Positions 24,838 to 41,808 of a stretch of DNA of 64,000 nucleotides are shown here, piece after piece (the stretch's first letter is position 1; every line of letters begins with the position of its first letter). The position numbers were made by a program, and so were the translations under genes. Source of the stretch: Physella acuta (taxonomy: Eukaryota > Mollusca > Gastropoda > Physidae); NCBI RefSeq assembly GCF_028476545.1, contig NW_026732546.1, positions 146,001 through 210,000 on the forward strand, given 5' to 3'. A model generated the notes under the pieces. That model had not been told where the DNA came from, ran no database searches, and saw nothing but the letters and a program-made list of their open reading frames with translations.

Positions 24838-27800
24838 TCATAGGTCTAACTTATTTGGGACCTTGATTGTCCTGCTTGACCTTCTCAGTGGCTTTTGATT
24901 TGGTGACTCAATATTCTGACCATCTGGATTCTCTATCTCAGGAGGTCTAGGATTTAAATCATTAACTCCAGAATTTACATTTTCTGACTCCAGACAACTT
25001 GGTTCACTCATATCAACAGAACTTGGTTGTGGAACAAACTGAGTTGGTGTGAACTGATCAGACTTGGTGGGATTGACAGATTCACACTTATTATCTGCAC
25101 AAGTTATTTTCAACTGGTCTGCATGTCTACGGACAATAAGTCCATCATTTGTTTTTACTTTATAAGACACAGGTCCTGTACATTGAACAATTTGACCTGG
25201 TATCCATTTTTCCTTTCTCCCATAATTTCTTAGATACACATTGTCATTAACTGCAAATTCTCTTTCAATGGATGATTTGTCATGATTTACTTTTTGTGTA
25301 TGTTGATGTTGGGAAACAGACCTTTGAACAGTTGGATGTAGTAGGTCAAGATGAGTTTTAATTTTCCTACCACATAGCAATTCACATGGTGCAACACGTG
25401 TTGTTATATGAGGAGTTGTGCGGTATTTGGTTAAGAACCTGTTTACTCTTTCTCTAAGAGAAAACTTGTTACCGGTATTCATTTTTACCATAGCGGTTTT
25501 GAATATGCCTACCGCTCTTTCAGCTAAACCATTCCCAGCAGGATGATAGGGGGATGTGGTTATATGCTCAATACCATTTGCCACACAAAACAGTTTAAAC
25601 TCATGAGCTGTGAAACTAGGCCCATTATCTGAAACAATTTGATCTGGTAATCCATGAGTTGAAAATATTTCCTTAAGTTCTATAATGGTATCATTTGCAG
25701 TGATTGTGTTCATGATTTTAACTTCTAACCATTTAGAATGTGAATCAATAACAATTAAGAACATTTTGTTCATGAAAGGTCCTGCGAAATCTATATGTAT
25801 ACGTTTCCATGGTTCGATTGGCCAGTCCCAGTTTTGCAAAGGTGCTGTAGCTGGTTGATTTGAATGTTGTGCACAGCTTGAACAAAGTTTTACATATTTT
25901 TCAATATCAGCATCCATATGTGGCCACCAGAACCATGATCTTGCTAGACTCTTCATTTTGGAAGAACCAAGATGAGTATCATGTAAAGTTCTTAAAACTT
26001 CTTTTTGTAACATTTTGGGGATAATTACTCTTGACCCCCATAGTATACATCCATCTTCTAGACTTAACTCTGTTTTTCTTATTTTATATGGCTTTAAGTC
26101 CTCATTCACTGACTCTTCAGGCCAACCATTCTTACAGTACTCATATACTTTTATTAAGCACTCATCTTTTTGTGTTTCTCTTTTAATATCATTCACATTT
26201 ATATTGGAGTTATCCATGATAGTGAAGAGAACAAATACATCTTCTGGTACATAGCTCAGGCTTTGGTTTTTTAAAGGTAATCTACTAAGACTATCTGCAC
26301 TATTCTCAGATCCAGGTTTGTATTTCAATTCATAATTGTATGCAGTTAGTGTGATAGCCCATCTTTGAATTCTTGGTGAGGCATGCTCAGGTAGGGTTTT
26401 GTTTTCTCCAAATAAACCTAGCAATGGTTTATGATCTGTAAAGATGGTGAACTTCCTACCAAACAGAAACTTATGAAATTTCTTAACACCAAAAATGATG
26501 CCTAAGCCTTCCCTATCTAACTGAGAATAATTTTTCTCAGCCTGGTTCAAAGATCTACTGGCAAAAGCAATGGGTCTGTCACCCTTCTCATCCATGTGGG
26601 ACAAGACTGCTCCTACACCATCTGGTGAAGCATCACATGTTAATATAAGTCTTTTTCCTGGGTCATAGTGAGTTAGTAAGGTGTCAGCAGACAAAGCCTC
26701 TTTTGCTGTATTAAAAGCAGCTTCTTGTTGTTTACCCCAGTGCCAAGTTGCATTTTTCTGTAGCAGCTTGTACAGTGGTGATAGTTTACCAGACAGATTC
26801 CCTATGAACTTTGCATAGTAATTTATCAAGCCCAAAAAAGCTCTTAGTTGTTGGGTATTTTCAGGTTTGGGTGCTTCTTTAATGGCTTTTGTTTTCTCAG
26901 GTTGAGGTCTGATACCTTGCTTGCTTAATATATAACCAAGAAAACTAATTTCTGTCAGCATGAATTGACATTTATCTTTGTTTATCTTTAAACCTTTTTC
27001 ACCAACAATTTTCAATACTTTATCAAGTGTTTTGAGATGTTCAGTGTCATTCTTACCAGTTATGTACACATTGTCAAAGTACACACAAACATTTGGAATG
27101 TCCTTAAAAATACTGTCCATGACAGCTTGGAAAATTCCAGGGCTGGATGATATGCCAAAACATAGTCTTTCATATTGGTAGAGTCCTTTATGTGTGTTTA
27201 TTGTCGTATAGACTTTTGAATCTGGATGCAGTTCTAGTTGAGTGTAAGCATGACTAAAGTCTAATTCAGTGAATTTGTCTCCTCCTGCCAAATTCAAAGA
27301 AATTTCCTCAATGTTAGGTATAGGGTACCTATTTAGCTCTATTTGCTTATTCAGTGTAGTTTTATAATCTCCACAAATTCTTATAGAACCATCCTTCTTT
27401 AACACTGGCACAATGGGTGACGCCCAATCGGAATAGTCTACCTTCTTTATGATGCCATTAGATTCCAATCTACTTAGCTCATTTTCAATTTTGTTCCTCA
27501 TTGCATAAGGTGGAACTCTAGCTTTGCAGTATCTTGGATTTGTGTCTTTAATGCTTAACTTCACTGTTCTATCATTTAGTAATCCATGATTACCAAAAAC
27601 ACATTTATTTTCAGATATAACTTTATCTAGTGAAGTAAGACTAGATTCTTTTACATTCTTCAATGAACAAATACTCTCCCAATTTAACTTAAGATCACTT
27701 AACCAGTTCCTACCTAGCAATGGCGGTCCATTTCCTTCAACCACAAGAAGAGGAAGTTTAACACTTTGACCATTATAACTTACATGAACCATACACTCTC

Positions 27801-28914
27801 CTATTACCGGAACATTGTCACCCGTGTATGTTGTTAGACACTTGTGACATGGCTGTAGAGACACTGATCCTCCTGTGACAGCGTCAAACTCTTTCTTTGT
27901 TATGACTGTTAGAGATGCTCCAGTGTCAAGTTGGAAGCTGATGCTCTTACCGTTGATATTAACTTGTACATTGATGGGAGCATGACTTATTGATTTAACA
28001 GAGAACAGGTTGAAATCCGGCTGCAAATCAATTTGAGCATTTTCACAGGTAGAGTGGTTCATTGGTTGGGTTAGGTAGTCTTGGTGAGAGTTAACATAGT
28101 GCTGCCTTTGGTTGCGGTACTGTCTTGACTGGCTAGATTTAGCAACAGACGAAGACTTTGCAAAGCAGGCCTTAGCAATGTGACCTTGCTCACTGCACTT
28201 ATAACAAGATGCAGACTTGAACTTGCACTGATGAGATGCATGGGGACCTTTGCATCGATGACATTTTTGATAATTATTACTAGATTTAGATCTAGGATTT
28301 GAACGAGCAGGCTGTTTAGCATAAGTTGGAATGCTCTGTTGGGGTTGATGTTTATTGACTAACCTGCTGTTTACTGCATGGATCCCTGAAGGCGTTAGAG
28401 ATTTCGCCGCATCTGATGACTGCTGGATTGACATTGCAAGTTGTATTGCTTTTTCCAATTTTAGATCTGACTCGAGCAGCAACTTTCTTTGAATATCAGG
28501 GCTGTTTACACCTGTCACAAACTTTTCACATAGTCTATCAGACAGCGTGTCGCCGAATTCACAAAATCTACTTAAATGACGTAAAGCAGCAACATATTCT
28601 GATATTGACTCGTTTGGTTGACGAGTCCTACTGTCAAATCTAGCTCTACATAAAAACTTTGATGGGGTAGGCGCATGGTGGTCTGTTAGCAATTTGCTCA
28701 GCTCGTTAAAGCTCTTGGTAGTTAGACTAGCTGGTGCGCATAAGTCTTTTAGTAGCCTAAATTGTTGAGGCCCTATGACTGTTAACAAAATAGCTCTCTT
28801 TTTGGCTTCTATCGTCACGTCGTTAGCTTCTAGGTAAAAGCTTAACCTCTCTAGGTAATCTTGAATGATTTCATCATTCGCATCAAATTCTTTTATTTGG
28901 CCATACAGCGCCAT
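24838..28914 (-). CDS. Fused gag-pol polyprotein of the LTR element (1,358 aa)
   Basis: A single reading frame with, in order: a gag region with two CCHC knuckles (CHRCKGPHASHQC and CYKCSEQGHIAKAC); an aspartic protease (QLDTGASLTV); a reverse transcriptase (PIVPVLKKDGSIRICGDY, LDFSHAYTQLELH); RNase H (LTCDASPDGVGAVLSH); an integrase zinc region (HDTHLGSSK...CSSCAQH) and catalytic core (IDFAGPF, VSDNGPSF, NGLAERAVGIFK); and a basic C-terminal tail. It has no separate pro or env frame. It serves only the element, not the host. The frame runs unbroken through all expected domains. Confidence 0.95.
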   Translation of the reverse strand: MALYGQIKEFDANDEIIQDYLERLSFYLEANDVTIEAKKRAILLTVIGPQQFRLLKDLCAPASLTTKSFNELSKLLTDHHAPTPSKFLCRARFDSRTRQPNESISEYVAALRHLSRFCEFGDTLSDRLCEKFVTGVNSPDIQRKLLLESDLKLEKAIQLAMSIQQSSDAAKSLTPSGIHAVNSRLVNKHQPQQSIPTYAKQPARSNPRSKSSNNYQKCHRCKGPHASHQCKFKSASCYKCSEQGHIAKACFAKSSSVAKSSQSRQYRNQRQHYVNSHQDYLTQPMNHSTCENAQIDLQPDFNLFSVKSISHAPINVQVNINGKSISFQLDTGASLTVITKKEFDAVTGGSVSLQPCHKCLTTYTGDNVPVIGECMVHVSYNGQSVKLPLLVVEGNGPPLLGRNWLSDLKLNWESICSLKNVKESSLTSLDKVISENKCVFGNHGLLNDRTVKLSIKDTNPRYCKARVPPYAMRNKIENELSRLESNGIIKKVDYSDWASPIVPVLKKDGSIRICGDYKTTLNKQIELNRYPIPNIEEISLNLAGGDKFTELDFSHAYTQLELHPDSKVYTTINTHKGLYQYERLCFGISSSPGIFQAVMDSIFKDIPNVCVYFDNVYITGKNDTEHLKTLDKVLKIVGEKGLKINKDKCQFMLTEISFLGYILSKQGIRPQPEKTKAIKEAPKPENTQQLRAFLGLINYYAKFIGNLSGKLSPLYKLLQKNATWHWGKQQEAAFNTAKEALSADTLLTHYDPGKRLILTCDASPDGVGAVLSHMDEKGDRPIAFASRSLNQAEKNYSQLDREGLGIIFGVKKFHKFLFGRKFTIFTDHKPLLGLFGENKTLPEHASPRIQRWAITLTAYNYELKYKPGSENSADSLSRLPLKNQSLSYVPEDVFVLFTIMDNSNINVNDIKRETQKDECLIKVYEYCKNGWPEESVNEDLKPYKIRKTELSLEDGCILWGSRVIIPKMLQKEVLRTLHDTHLGSSKMKSLARSWFWWPHMDADIEKYVKLCSSCAQHSNQPATAPLQNWDWPIEPWKRIHIDFAGPFMNKMFLIVIDSHSKWLEVKIMNTITANDTIIELKEIFSTHGLPDQIVSDNGPSFTAHEFKLFCVANGIEHITTSPYHPAGNGLAERAVGIFKTAMVKMNTGNKFSLRERVNRFLTKYRTTPHITTRVAPCELLCGRKIKTHLDLLHPTVQRSVSQHQHTQKVNHDKSSIEREFAVNDNVYLRNYGRKEKWIPGQIVQCTGPVSYKVKTNDGLIVRRHADQLKITCADNKCESVNPTKSDQFTPTQFVPQPSSVDMSEPSCLESENVNSGVNDLNPRPPEIENPDGQNIESPNQKPLRRSSRTIKVPNKLDL

Positions 28915-29008
28915 AATTCTAGAAATAATTAGCTAATAAGCTCTAGCAAACCTCTTTTTTGCGTAAGTAGGTGCTCTTTCTAGTAGATGTTTATCCTTCG
29001 TCGCCAGT

Positions 29009-29200
29009 TATAATAGATTGACGACAGAAGCCTGTGGTTGTTTATAACACGTTTAATGGGTCTAACTACTTCATGATGGTAACACCAGAGAGGACGGAAG
29101 GAAGTACTCAAGGGACATCACTCAAGATAACAATATTATAAATATAACTAATACAGAAGAGTGAGTTCCCTTGACCTCACAATTATTTCAATCTATTACA
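29009..29200 (-). repeat. LTR (5' copy in element orientation)
   Basis: 192 bp, followed by the ACATT target duplication; reads identical to the partner copy. Confidence 0.95.
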
Positions 29201-29269
29201 ACATTTCACTGAATTCTATTTAATTTTCTAAGAAATACATAACATTGACATTGTTGGTGAATGAGTGGA

Positions 29270-29453
29270 GTTTCTTCCAAGCATCTGTTCGGGGAGGGGG
29301 GGGGGGAGGCTCTGCCCCCCGAAGTAAGTCTACCGCCCCCTCCCCCCCCTCCCCCCCCCCAGAAAAATGTGGACCGCCCCCCCCCCCGAAAATATCAAGT
29401 GCCCCCCCCCCCCCCTTCCGGAGAAACAAGTCTGGAAGAAACACCGAATTAGT
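29270..29453 (-). mobile_element. hAT-type MITE, CAGTGTTTCTTCCAG family (diverged ends)
   Basis: It runs from GAGTTTCTTCCAAGCATCTG to GTCTGGAAGAAACACC, with the family's poly-G/poly-C tracts inside. The 8-bp flanks AATGAGTG and AATTAGTG match at 7 of 8 positions. Long Pro/Gly open frames across it are artefacts. Confidence 0.7.
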
Positions 29454-29638
29454 GTTTGCGACACCTAGACTTCCTTTATGTTTCCCGAAACATGTATTTA
29501 TTTGCTTGCAATGCCATTAGAGCTAGATCTATAGGCTATAAATCTAGTATTGATCTAGATCTATGTTATTTTAGCTGAATATTATTGACTACAATACTTA
29601 CAGGAATTTTTGAAAGCATACCAACTGACGCCAAGTGA

Positions 29639-29721
29639 TCTGAGTTTCTTTGAGGCATCTCTTCGTGGAGGGGGTGGATGGGAGACATTTGGGCGAAAGA
29701 GAAAAAAAAACGAAATATAGG

Positions 29722-29773
<52 letters not shown>

Positions 29774-29789
29774 CCTATATATATATATG

Positions 29790-29848
<59 letters not shown>

Positions 29849-29960
29849 CATCATTTACTTTAACTGGGCCGTGGGGGGGGGGGGGGGTTAACTTGAAACT
29901 TTCGGGGGGGGGGGGGCACACTGGGGCATACCCCCTCGCCCTGAAGAAACTCTGCCCCCA
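29639..29960. mobile_element. Rearranged copy of the CAGTGTTTCTTCCAG MITE
   Basis: Both ends look like the same (right-hand) terminus: TGAGTTTCTTTGAGGCATCTC at the left and CCCTGAAGAAACTCTG at the right, inverted. The interior is mostly (AT)n at about 29722-29847 and poly-G. I see no target duplication. A fold-back derivative is possible. Confidence 0.45.
29722..29847. repeat. (AT)n microsatellite with GCC interruptions
   Basis: Two pure TA runs separated by TAGGCCTATA-type words. Confidence 0.95.
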
Positions 29961-30093
29961 ACCGAAAGAGGTTTCTAGGGAATCACGATGCTCTCATAAT
30001 CTCACACTATTCTAGTACCAGTTTTTTTTCTCTCTCCAGGTAAACTTCAGATGTTCGTGGGATTTAATTTTTAAAAAGCATACGGTTATGTAA

Positions 30094-30485
30094 GGGGTCG
30101 TCCACAAATGACTTCACACTCTTAAGGAGGAGGGGGTCAGTAATTTTGTGACGGTGTGTGATGAGGGGAGGGGGGGGGTCCAGATGGTGCGACGTCACAC
30201 TTTTTCATTGTTAGAAAACGAATTTTAGACGTTATTTCGCGTTTTAGAAAAAACTGTTTTAATAAAATATGTATTGATTAAAATACTCTATTTTGACAGA
30301 GTTCCGACAAGATTTTGGAAAAATATCGATGTTTTAAAAAAAAATTCAACTGCAATTTTGAGGGGGGTTGTAGGCTGAGGTGTGACGTCATTTTTGGGGG
30401 GGGGGGGGCTGGCTTTTTGTGACGATGGGGAGGTGGGGGAGGTAAAAATCGTTGAAAAAGCGTAACGTCATTTATGGATGACCCC
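30094..30485. mobile_element. MITE with TAA target duplication, PIF/Harbinger-like
   Basis: 392 bp with inverted ends GGGGTCGTCCACAAATGAC and, reversed, GGGGTCATCCATAAATGACG, flanked by TAA on both sides. A 3-bp TWA duplication with G-rich ends fits PIF/Harbinger. There is no transposase. A degenerate relative lies at 17.84-18.43 kb. Confidence 0.7.
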
Positions 30486-30627
30486 TAAGTATACGCTGAG
30501 AAAAATGTTATGCATATTACTCTCTGTAATAATAGTAATATAAAACAAAATGAAACGCGGGTGAATTTTCATTAGAACTCTGATTACTGTGTGCATGTAG
30601 ATCAATGTGGATTGAGAGGTTGGGTAC

Positions 30628-30717
30628 GGGGTGTGAACAGAGTTCCTTTCAAGCATTTCTTTGGGAGGAGAATTCTCAGTTGCCACCCCCCCCCCTCCAA
30701 AAAAAAAAAAGAAACAC
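30628..30717 (-). mobile_element. Short remnant of the CAGTGTTTCTTCCAG MITE
   Basis: It starts ACAGAGTTCCTTTCAAGCAT and ends AAGAAACACTG, with a C run inside and most of the body lost. Confidence 0.5.
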
Positions 30718-32316
30718 TGGATGTCGGATGTGAAACAGATGGAAGTTGTATTGGCGTGACTTTATTTTTCTACAACCTTGAAAAATAATATTTTTGTTCG
30801 TTGTAGAGAATTATTCTTTCGGTTTCTTTGGGTGTCTGGTGAGAATTATAATTCAAAAGTCGTACCCAACTTTCCAACTTATTTGCAATATGTAGTTAAT
30901 AAAACAACAACAACAACAACAACTCAGTACTGGTAAGTTTATTAAAATGTGCAGAATAAAAATGGTGTAAAAGAGGGTATTAATATCCAAGAATTATTGG
31001 TTAGTGAAAATTCTTTTTAATGTCCAAGGCAATATCTAAGTTATCAGTAAAGATAAGTTTCTTGATTAAAAACAATAAATACACTGGTCATACTTTACTT
31101 CTACTTTAAAACCAAGGTTAAATGGCAAGCATATATAGGCTATTTAAAAAAAACAATCATACTTTACATACTATACAAACAAACATTGTTTAAAAAATAT
31201 ACATTTTAAAATGCTTTTAAGTAGCTCAACAATAAGCGGCTTATCAAACCATAGTAAATTTAAAATTTAATTAATGAGATCTGAGTTTAAATCTATTTAA
31301 ATAGATACATATACCTTCATTTTCCAATGCAAACCATCTGGCCTTAAAGTTAAACAATTTCACAGCATAGACAAAAAATTTAAAGATGTCAGAAGCTTTT
31401 TAAAAATATTATCACGCCCTAATGAGGAAACATTTACAAATTATTTTGAAATAAAACTGCCATTATGAGGTTTGATAAGAGTTCGACCAAATACAATAAA
31501 ACAAGGCTTTCTTTTTTTTAACAAAATATTCAGGTGGGTTCATGGCTCTTGAAGTCCGTTACTGTTACCTATGTAATTAAAGCTCTCTGCAAATAAATAA
31601 TGTAGTAGCTTGGAATATTTTGATTGTTTGGAACAGTGCTAATGGTTCTATATTTTGTAAAACTGTTGTTGTAGTCATATGTTCATTACATTTGTAAAAC
31701 TATTGAAACGAAAGGCTGAGACCTGATCCTCAAAACTAAGTTTACTTTCAATATTCATTTGACACAGCGGGGGTCGGTTAATGACTGCAGAATTAGACAT
31801 TTAAACGTTGTTCAATTAGGCTGAACAGAAACATAGTGTTCCATTTAAATCTTGAAAAAAAAAAACAATTAAAAAAAAAACATAAAGTAAAGCTCTTTTG
31901 TATGCATGATAAATATTTTGTATGATTGGAATATAAAATTAAAAGCGAAATAAATAAAAATCAAAGACGCATTGAATCAAGAAGCAGAACTAACCCACTC
32001 CCCCCCCCCCCCCGCCTTGTACTTGATGCCCAGATAAAGAATTAGAATATCATAATTCTCTCTCCGCCCCCCTCCTACCCGAGGTCGAAGCAATGTATTA
32101 GATTCAGAGTCAACATAAAAAGAGCTATTAAAAGAAATATATAATATTATTAAAGCCCGTACTTTATAACATGGGAAACATATTTTAGTTGGATTTCCAA
32201 GGTTTCCAAACATATGTGCAGGATTTCTGAGGTTAAGAAGCATTTCTAATAATTAAGTATACATTTTAAACTGTCGTCTTTTGTTTTTCTGTGATTTTAA
32301 AACAAAATATCCTTTT
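30718..32316. other. Downstream flank of the aquaporin gene
   Basis: AT-rich, with a short (CAA)n run at about 30905-30922 and a C run at 31998. The aquaporin 3' UTR must lie here, but I cannot place its poly(A) site with confidence. No gene is seen. Confidence 0.35.
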
Positions 32317-38413
<6,097 letters not shown>

Positions 38414-38426
38414 AGTCCTTACATGA

Positions 38427-38531
<105 letters not shown>

Positions 38532-38678
38532 TATTTTTGTAGTTGGCCCGCTAATAATAAGTTTTGTAAACTAGATTGAGATATTTTAATAATTTCTCAG
38601 TTCTCGGACAAAGTTATCTTTCCATTTGTAACCAAATATGTTACTTTTAAGATTAACTTTAATGAGAAGTCTTATATG

Positions 38679-38873
38679 CAGTGTTTCTTCCAGACTTTTT
38701 TCTCCAGGGGGGCACTTAAAATTTTCGGGGGGGGGGGGCGGTAGACTTTCTTCGGGGGGGGGGCGGACACTGTTAAAAGTATATATTTTCTATATAAATT
38801 ATATAAATTTCATTTCGTTCGGGGGGGGGGGGGGGGGGGGCGAACCCCGAAGAGATGCCTGGAAGAAACTCTG
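38679..38873 (+). mobile_element. hAT-type MITE, CAGTGTTTCTTCCAG family
   Basis: Ends CAGTGTTTCTTCCAGAC and GGAAGAAACTCTG, with perfect 8-bp duplication CTTATATG (38671-38678 and 38874-38881). Poly-G tracts inside. It lies upstream of the aquaporin gene. Confidence 0.93.
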
Positions 38874-38989
38874 CTTATATGAGAGGAAATTTAAAATTTA
38901 ATATAATTTACCTTTAATGGGAGGGGGGGGGAATGGGGGGGGGGAGGGATAACTTTCTAATTAGTCAAGTTATTTCCCGTTTGTTATAA

Positions 38990-39285
38990 AATATAATAAT
39001 GTTAAAACGTTACTTTTTATATTCTGAACTTAAACTCACTTTAAATAAAAAGTGAGACTTTCAAACATTGGAAGTTAAAAAATAATAACAAAAAGAGACT
39101 TACTTTTTATACTTCGAAATTTAACACAATTAAAATAAAAAGTGAGACTTCTCAAACATTAAGTGTTTACGTAATTTACACCCTTTTTTTTAAAAAGAAA
39201 ATTGAGTCTTTTTAAACATTGAAAGTTTACATAATTAATTTTTTTTTTACAAAAGTGAAAAGTTAGACTTACTTTTTTAATGAAT
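38990..39285. repeat. Degenerate tandem repeat, about 75-100 bp unit
   Basis: ACTTTTTATA...AATAAAAAGTGAGACTT...CAAACATTGAAAGTT recurs three to four times with indels. Confidence 0.6.
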
Positions 39286-39940
39286 TCTACTTAAACAAAA
39301 TGTGTTTCAATGTCTCAACTCCCAGCCCACGTTTCAGTTTCCGATGTTCCACTTTCAAGTGCGGTGATGCTGTTTTCTCCAGATTTGCACCTGAATTTAC
39401 AGACTTTTTTTCTGGTCTCGCTATGTATATCAAAATAAGTCTGCTAATCGATCTTTTCAACTATTACAATAATATAAATTAGAATGTCTAGTATAAGTTA
39501 AAATAATTTTAAATTAATAATCGAATTAATCGAGTATAGTTAAGCTCTGTTTCCAAACTTTAAAGAAATACCACGAAAAAACAACGAGTAGACTGGAGCT
39601 TAGCAGCGTCAAGCGTTCCGCCTGTCTTGAGAATTTGACACGAGTTTAAATAGAGCTTTATTGCGGCATTGGAGTTATTCTGTGTATCTAACCTTTGCGC
39701 AGAGTCGCTTGGTCACGTCAGGAGCTCCAGGCCTCGTTTTGACACCTAACCGCTTCATTGCGCTAAATTACATGTTTCGCGCTTTTGGGGTGTATGGTAA
39801 AATGTATTTTTACTTCGTTAAGTCTTTAGATTTTATAGCATATTTGCCAAAATAAATTAAATTCAGTAAGTTGTGTAATTAAAAAAAAAACAACCCGCTA
39901 AGTGTTATTTAAATGTCACGGATAACAATTAGCATTACAT
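39286..39940. other. Intergenic, no gene recognised
   Basis: AT-rich with two short open frames of about 60 codons that show no family resemblance. Nothing else is seen. Confidence 0.35.
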
Positions 39941-40260
39941 CAGGGGCGTAGCGAGGGGGGGGGGGGTGCGGACCGCACCGGGTGACACCATTTAGGGGGG
40001 TGACGCCAAGGCAAAAAATAGCAAGATATATAGAGAAAAACTTGAGGGGGGGGGGGGTTGCAAATCGAAAGTTTGAGGGGAGGGGTGCAAATCGAAAACT
40101 TGAGGGGGGTGGTGGTGCAAATCGAAAGATTGAAGGGGGGGGGGTGCAAATCGAAAACTTGAAAGTTTGTCCCCGGGAAGGGTCGCAACGCCTCTGGGGG
40201 GGGGGGGGGTGACACCATTAAGTGCCGCACCGGGTGACACCCGACCTCGCTACGCCACTG
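39941..40260 (-). mobile_element. hAT-type MITE, CAGTGGCGTAGCG family
   Basis: Ends CAGGGGCGTAGCGAGG and CTCGCTACGCCACTG, with perfect 8-bp duplication CATTACAT (39933-39940 and 40261-40268). Inside, GTGCAAATCGAAA...TTGAGGGGGG recurs four or five times as a short tandem array. Confidence 0.92.
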
Positions 40261-40268
40261 CATTACAT

Positions 40269-41587
40269 TAACCATAAAATAAATTATAACTGCATTTACT
40301 CCAATCATAACGCTTAATCATAGTGTAATGTTATCGAATGAAGATGAGCAAATATTGTATGCTAAAAGGAAAACTTTCTGCATCATTAAAACACAGGCTC
40401 TGACACCTGGTCTTCTTAAGCTGTCGTAAGATTTTGATTACCGCTATATTTAAGCGTTTGGAAATGGTGATTGCATATTAAAAACAAGTATAAGAAAATC
40501 ATTAGCTGATTTATATTCATATAGATCTAGTTAGTTACTTATGTTTTATAGGATGAACAGACCAAATTATAACGGCCTTAAACATAACTAAATATGCTTT
40601 TTAAAATACAAGCTATAAGCAATAGTCAGAATATATCTTCCTGAAGTAATTTTTAACTTATTCACGTAGCAGTGCTATAAACTTTTAGCCTAACTCTTAA
40701 CCAGCCATAACGCAATTTTACAAGGTAACTCAGGCTAGTATAACAACATGACTTACCTACCTTGGCAAAAAACAGAAAGGTAATTACAGTTCAAGTCCCT
40801 TAAATCCAGGCGAATTGTGTACACAATTTAAAGTGATCCTACTAAGCCGTTCGATCAACACTACCCCCCCCCCCTCTCCCCCGCCCCATCTATTGGCTAC
40901 TGTTAAAAACGTCCCGAAAAAGCCTGGGCTGTGCTGTATGGTTCATACCTCCTCACAAAATATGTTTGTCAAGAATCATCAAAAAATGGAACAGTATCAT
41001 GCTCAAATAAATATATAACCCACATTTTGGGGTAGCTTACCTTTTATACCACCAGTAAATCTGATTCATTCTCAGTATGTTAATGGTAGTAGGCTATCAT
41101 TAACTAATATAAAGCCTACTAGCTGATGTAAAAAATAACTCTAACTTTTACTGATAGATTATGAATGATATTTTAAAACCTTTCTTTTTGGAAAAGTCAT
41201 CCATTATTAAAGAAGACAGGACATTTGTCATAGTGAAATTTCCACCGTGTGGTGTGTAGATTGTTAAACGTTAATTCCAGTGAAATAAAAAATCAGTGGA
41301 ATATTGATGATAAATGTATATAGGCCAAAAAAATGTAAAAAAAAAAAGAAAAAAAAAAAGCTCCACCCTTATCATTACAAAAAAAGTAAAAAAAAACCCC
41401 ACACTCGCCTATAATAATATTTTTAAAAATTACATCCTTAAAAAGTACACAAATACAGTGTTAAACTTGTAGAATCAGCCCCCCACCCCTAGAAGTAAAC
41501 AAAGGTATGAACCCAGCGTCTACCCCCCCCCCACCCCCACACACATGTGTCACGTCACGTCATCTATGAAGAGGTACCCCTTTAAAC
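40269..41587. other. Intergenic, no gene recognised
   Basis: AT-rich DNA with A runs at 41335-41360 and C runs at 40863 and 41524. A GTCACGTCATCTATGAAGAG word near 41560 resembles the end of the 30.1-kb MITE family, too degraded to delimit. Confidence 0.35.
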
Positions 41588-41797
41588 CTTACGGTCCAGG
41601 TGAAGAAGAGTTTATCTGTTTCAGTGACCTCGGCATATGAAGGGATAGTGTGATCAGCACGATGTCTAGCTGTATTTACTTTACCTAATGTGAGTCAGGC
41701 ACCCATCATAACTGGGAGGACCCAAGCCGGGGGTTACGAACTCGAGACCTTTGGATTAGCAGTCAAACGCTCTACTATTCGAGCACACCGTTCCTAT
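41588..41797 (-). mobile_element. tRNA-derived SINE, family 1
   Basis: Reversed body (TCAGTGACCTCGGCATATGA, AGGGATAGTGTGATCAGCAC) and reversed head (ACGAACTCGAGAC, CGCTCTACTATTCGAGC). Confidence 0.82.
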
Positions 41798-41808
41798 ATC
41801 ATCTATAG

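Larger units (their letters stand above)
24463..29200 (-). mobile_element. Ty3/Gypsy-type LTR retrotransposon, whole-looking and young
   Basis: The element is 4,738 bp with 192-bp LTRs at 24463-24654 and 29009-29200 that read identical by eye, and a 5-bp target duplication ACATT (24458-24462 and 29201-29205). On the minus strand the LTR runs TGT...ATA. A primer-binding-like TGGCGACGAAGGA lies just inside the 5' LTR and a purine tract GGGTAAAGGGA just before the 3' LTR. One long gag-pol frame fills the inside and there is no envelope gene. The domain order (reverse transcriptase, RNase H, integrase) and K02A2.6-like sequence suggest the Mag side of Ty3/Gypsy. Identical LTRs imply a very recent insertion. 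It looks whole. Confidence 0.95.

Noticed and set aside
24463-29200. Envelope-bearing endogenous virus
   Set aside because: The inside holds gag-pol only; no frame with signal peptide or membrane anchor lies between the pol end and the 3' LTR.
29220-29520. Pro/Gly-rich open frames on both strands here and at similar places (33.7-34.0, 38.6-38.9, 40.0-40.3, 46.5-46.8, 51.4 kb)
   Set aside because: They read through the poly-G/poly-C tracts of hAT-type MITEs; the frames differ between copies and end at the element borders.
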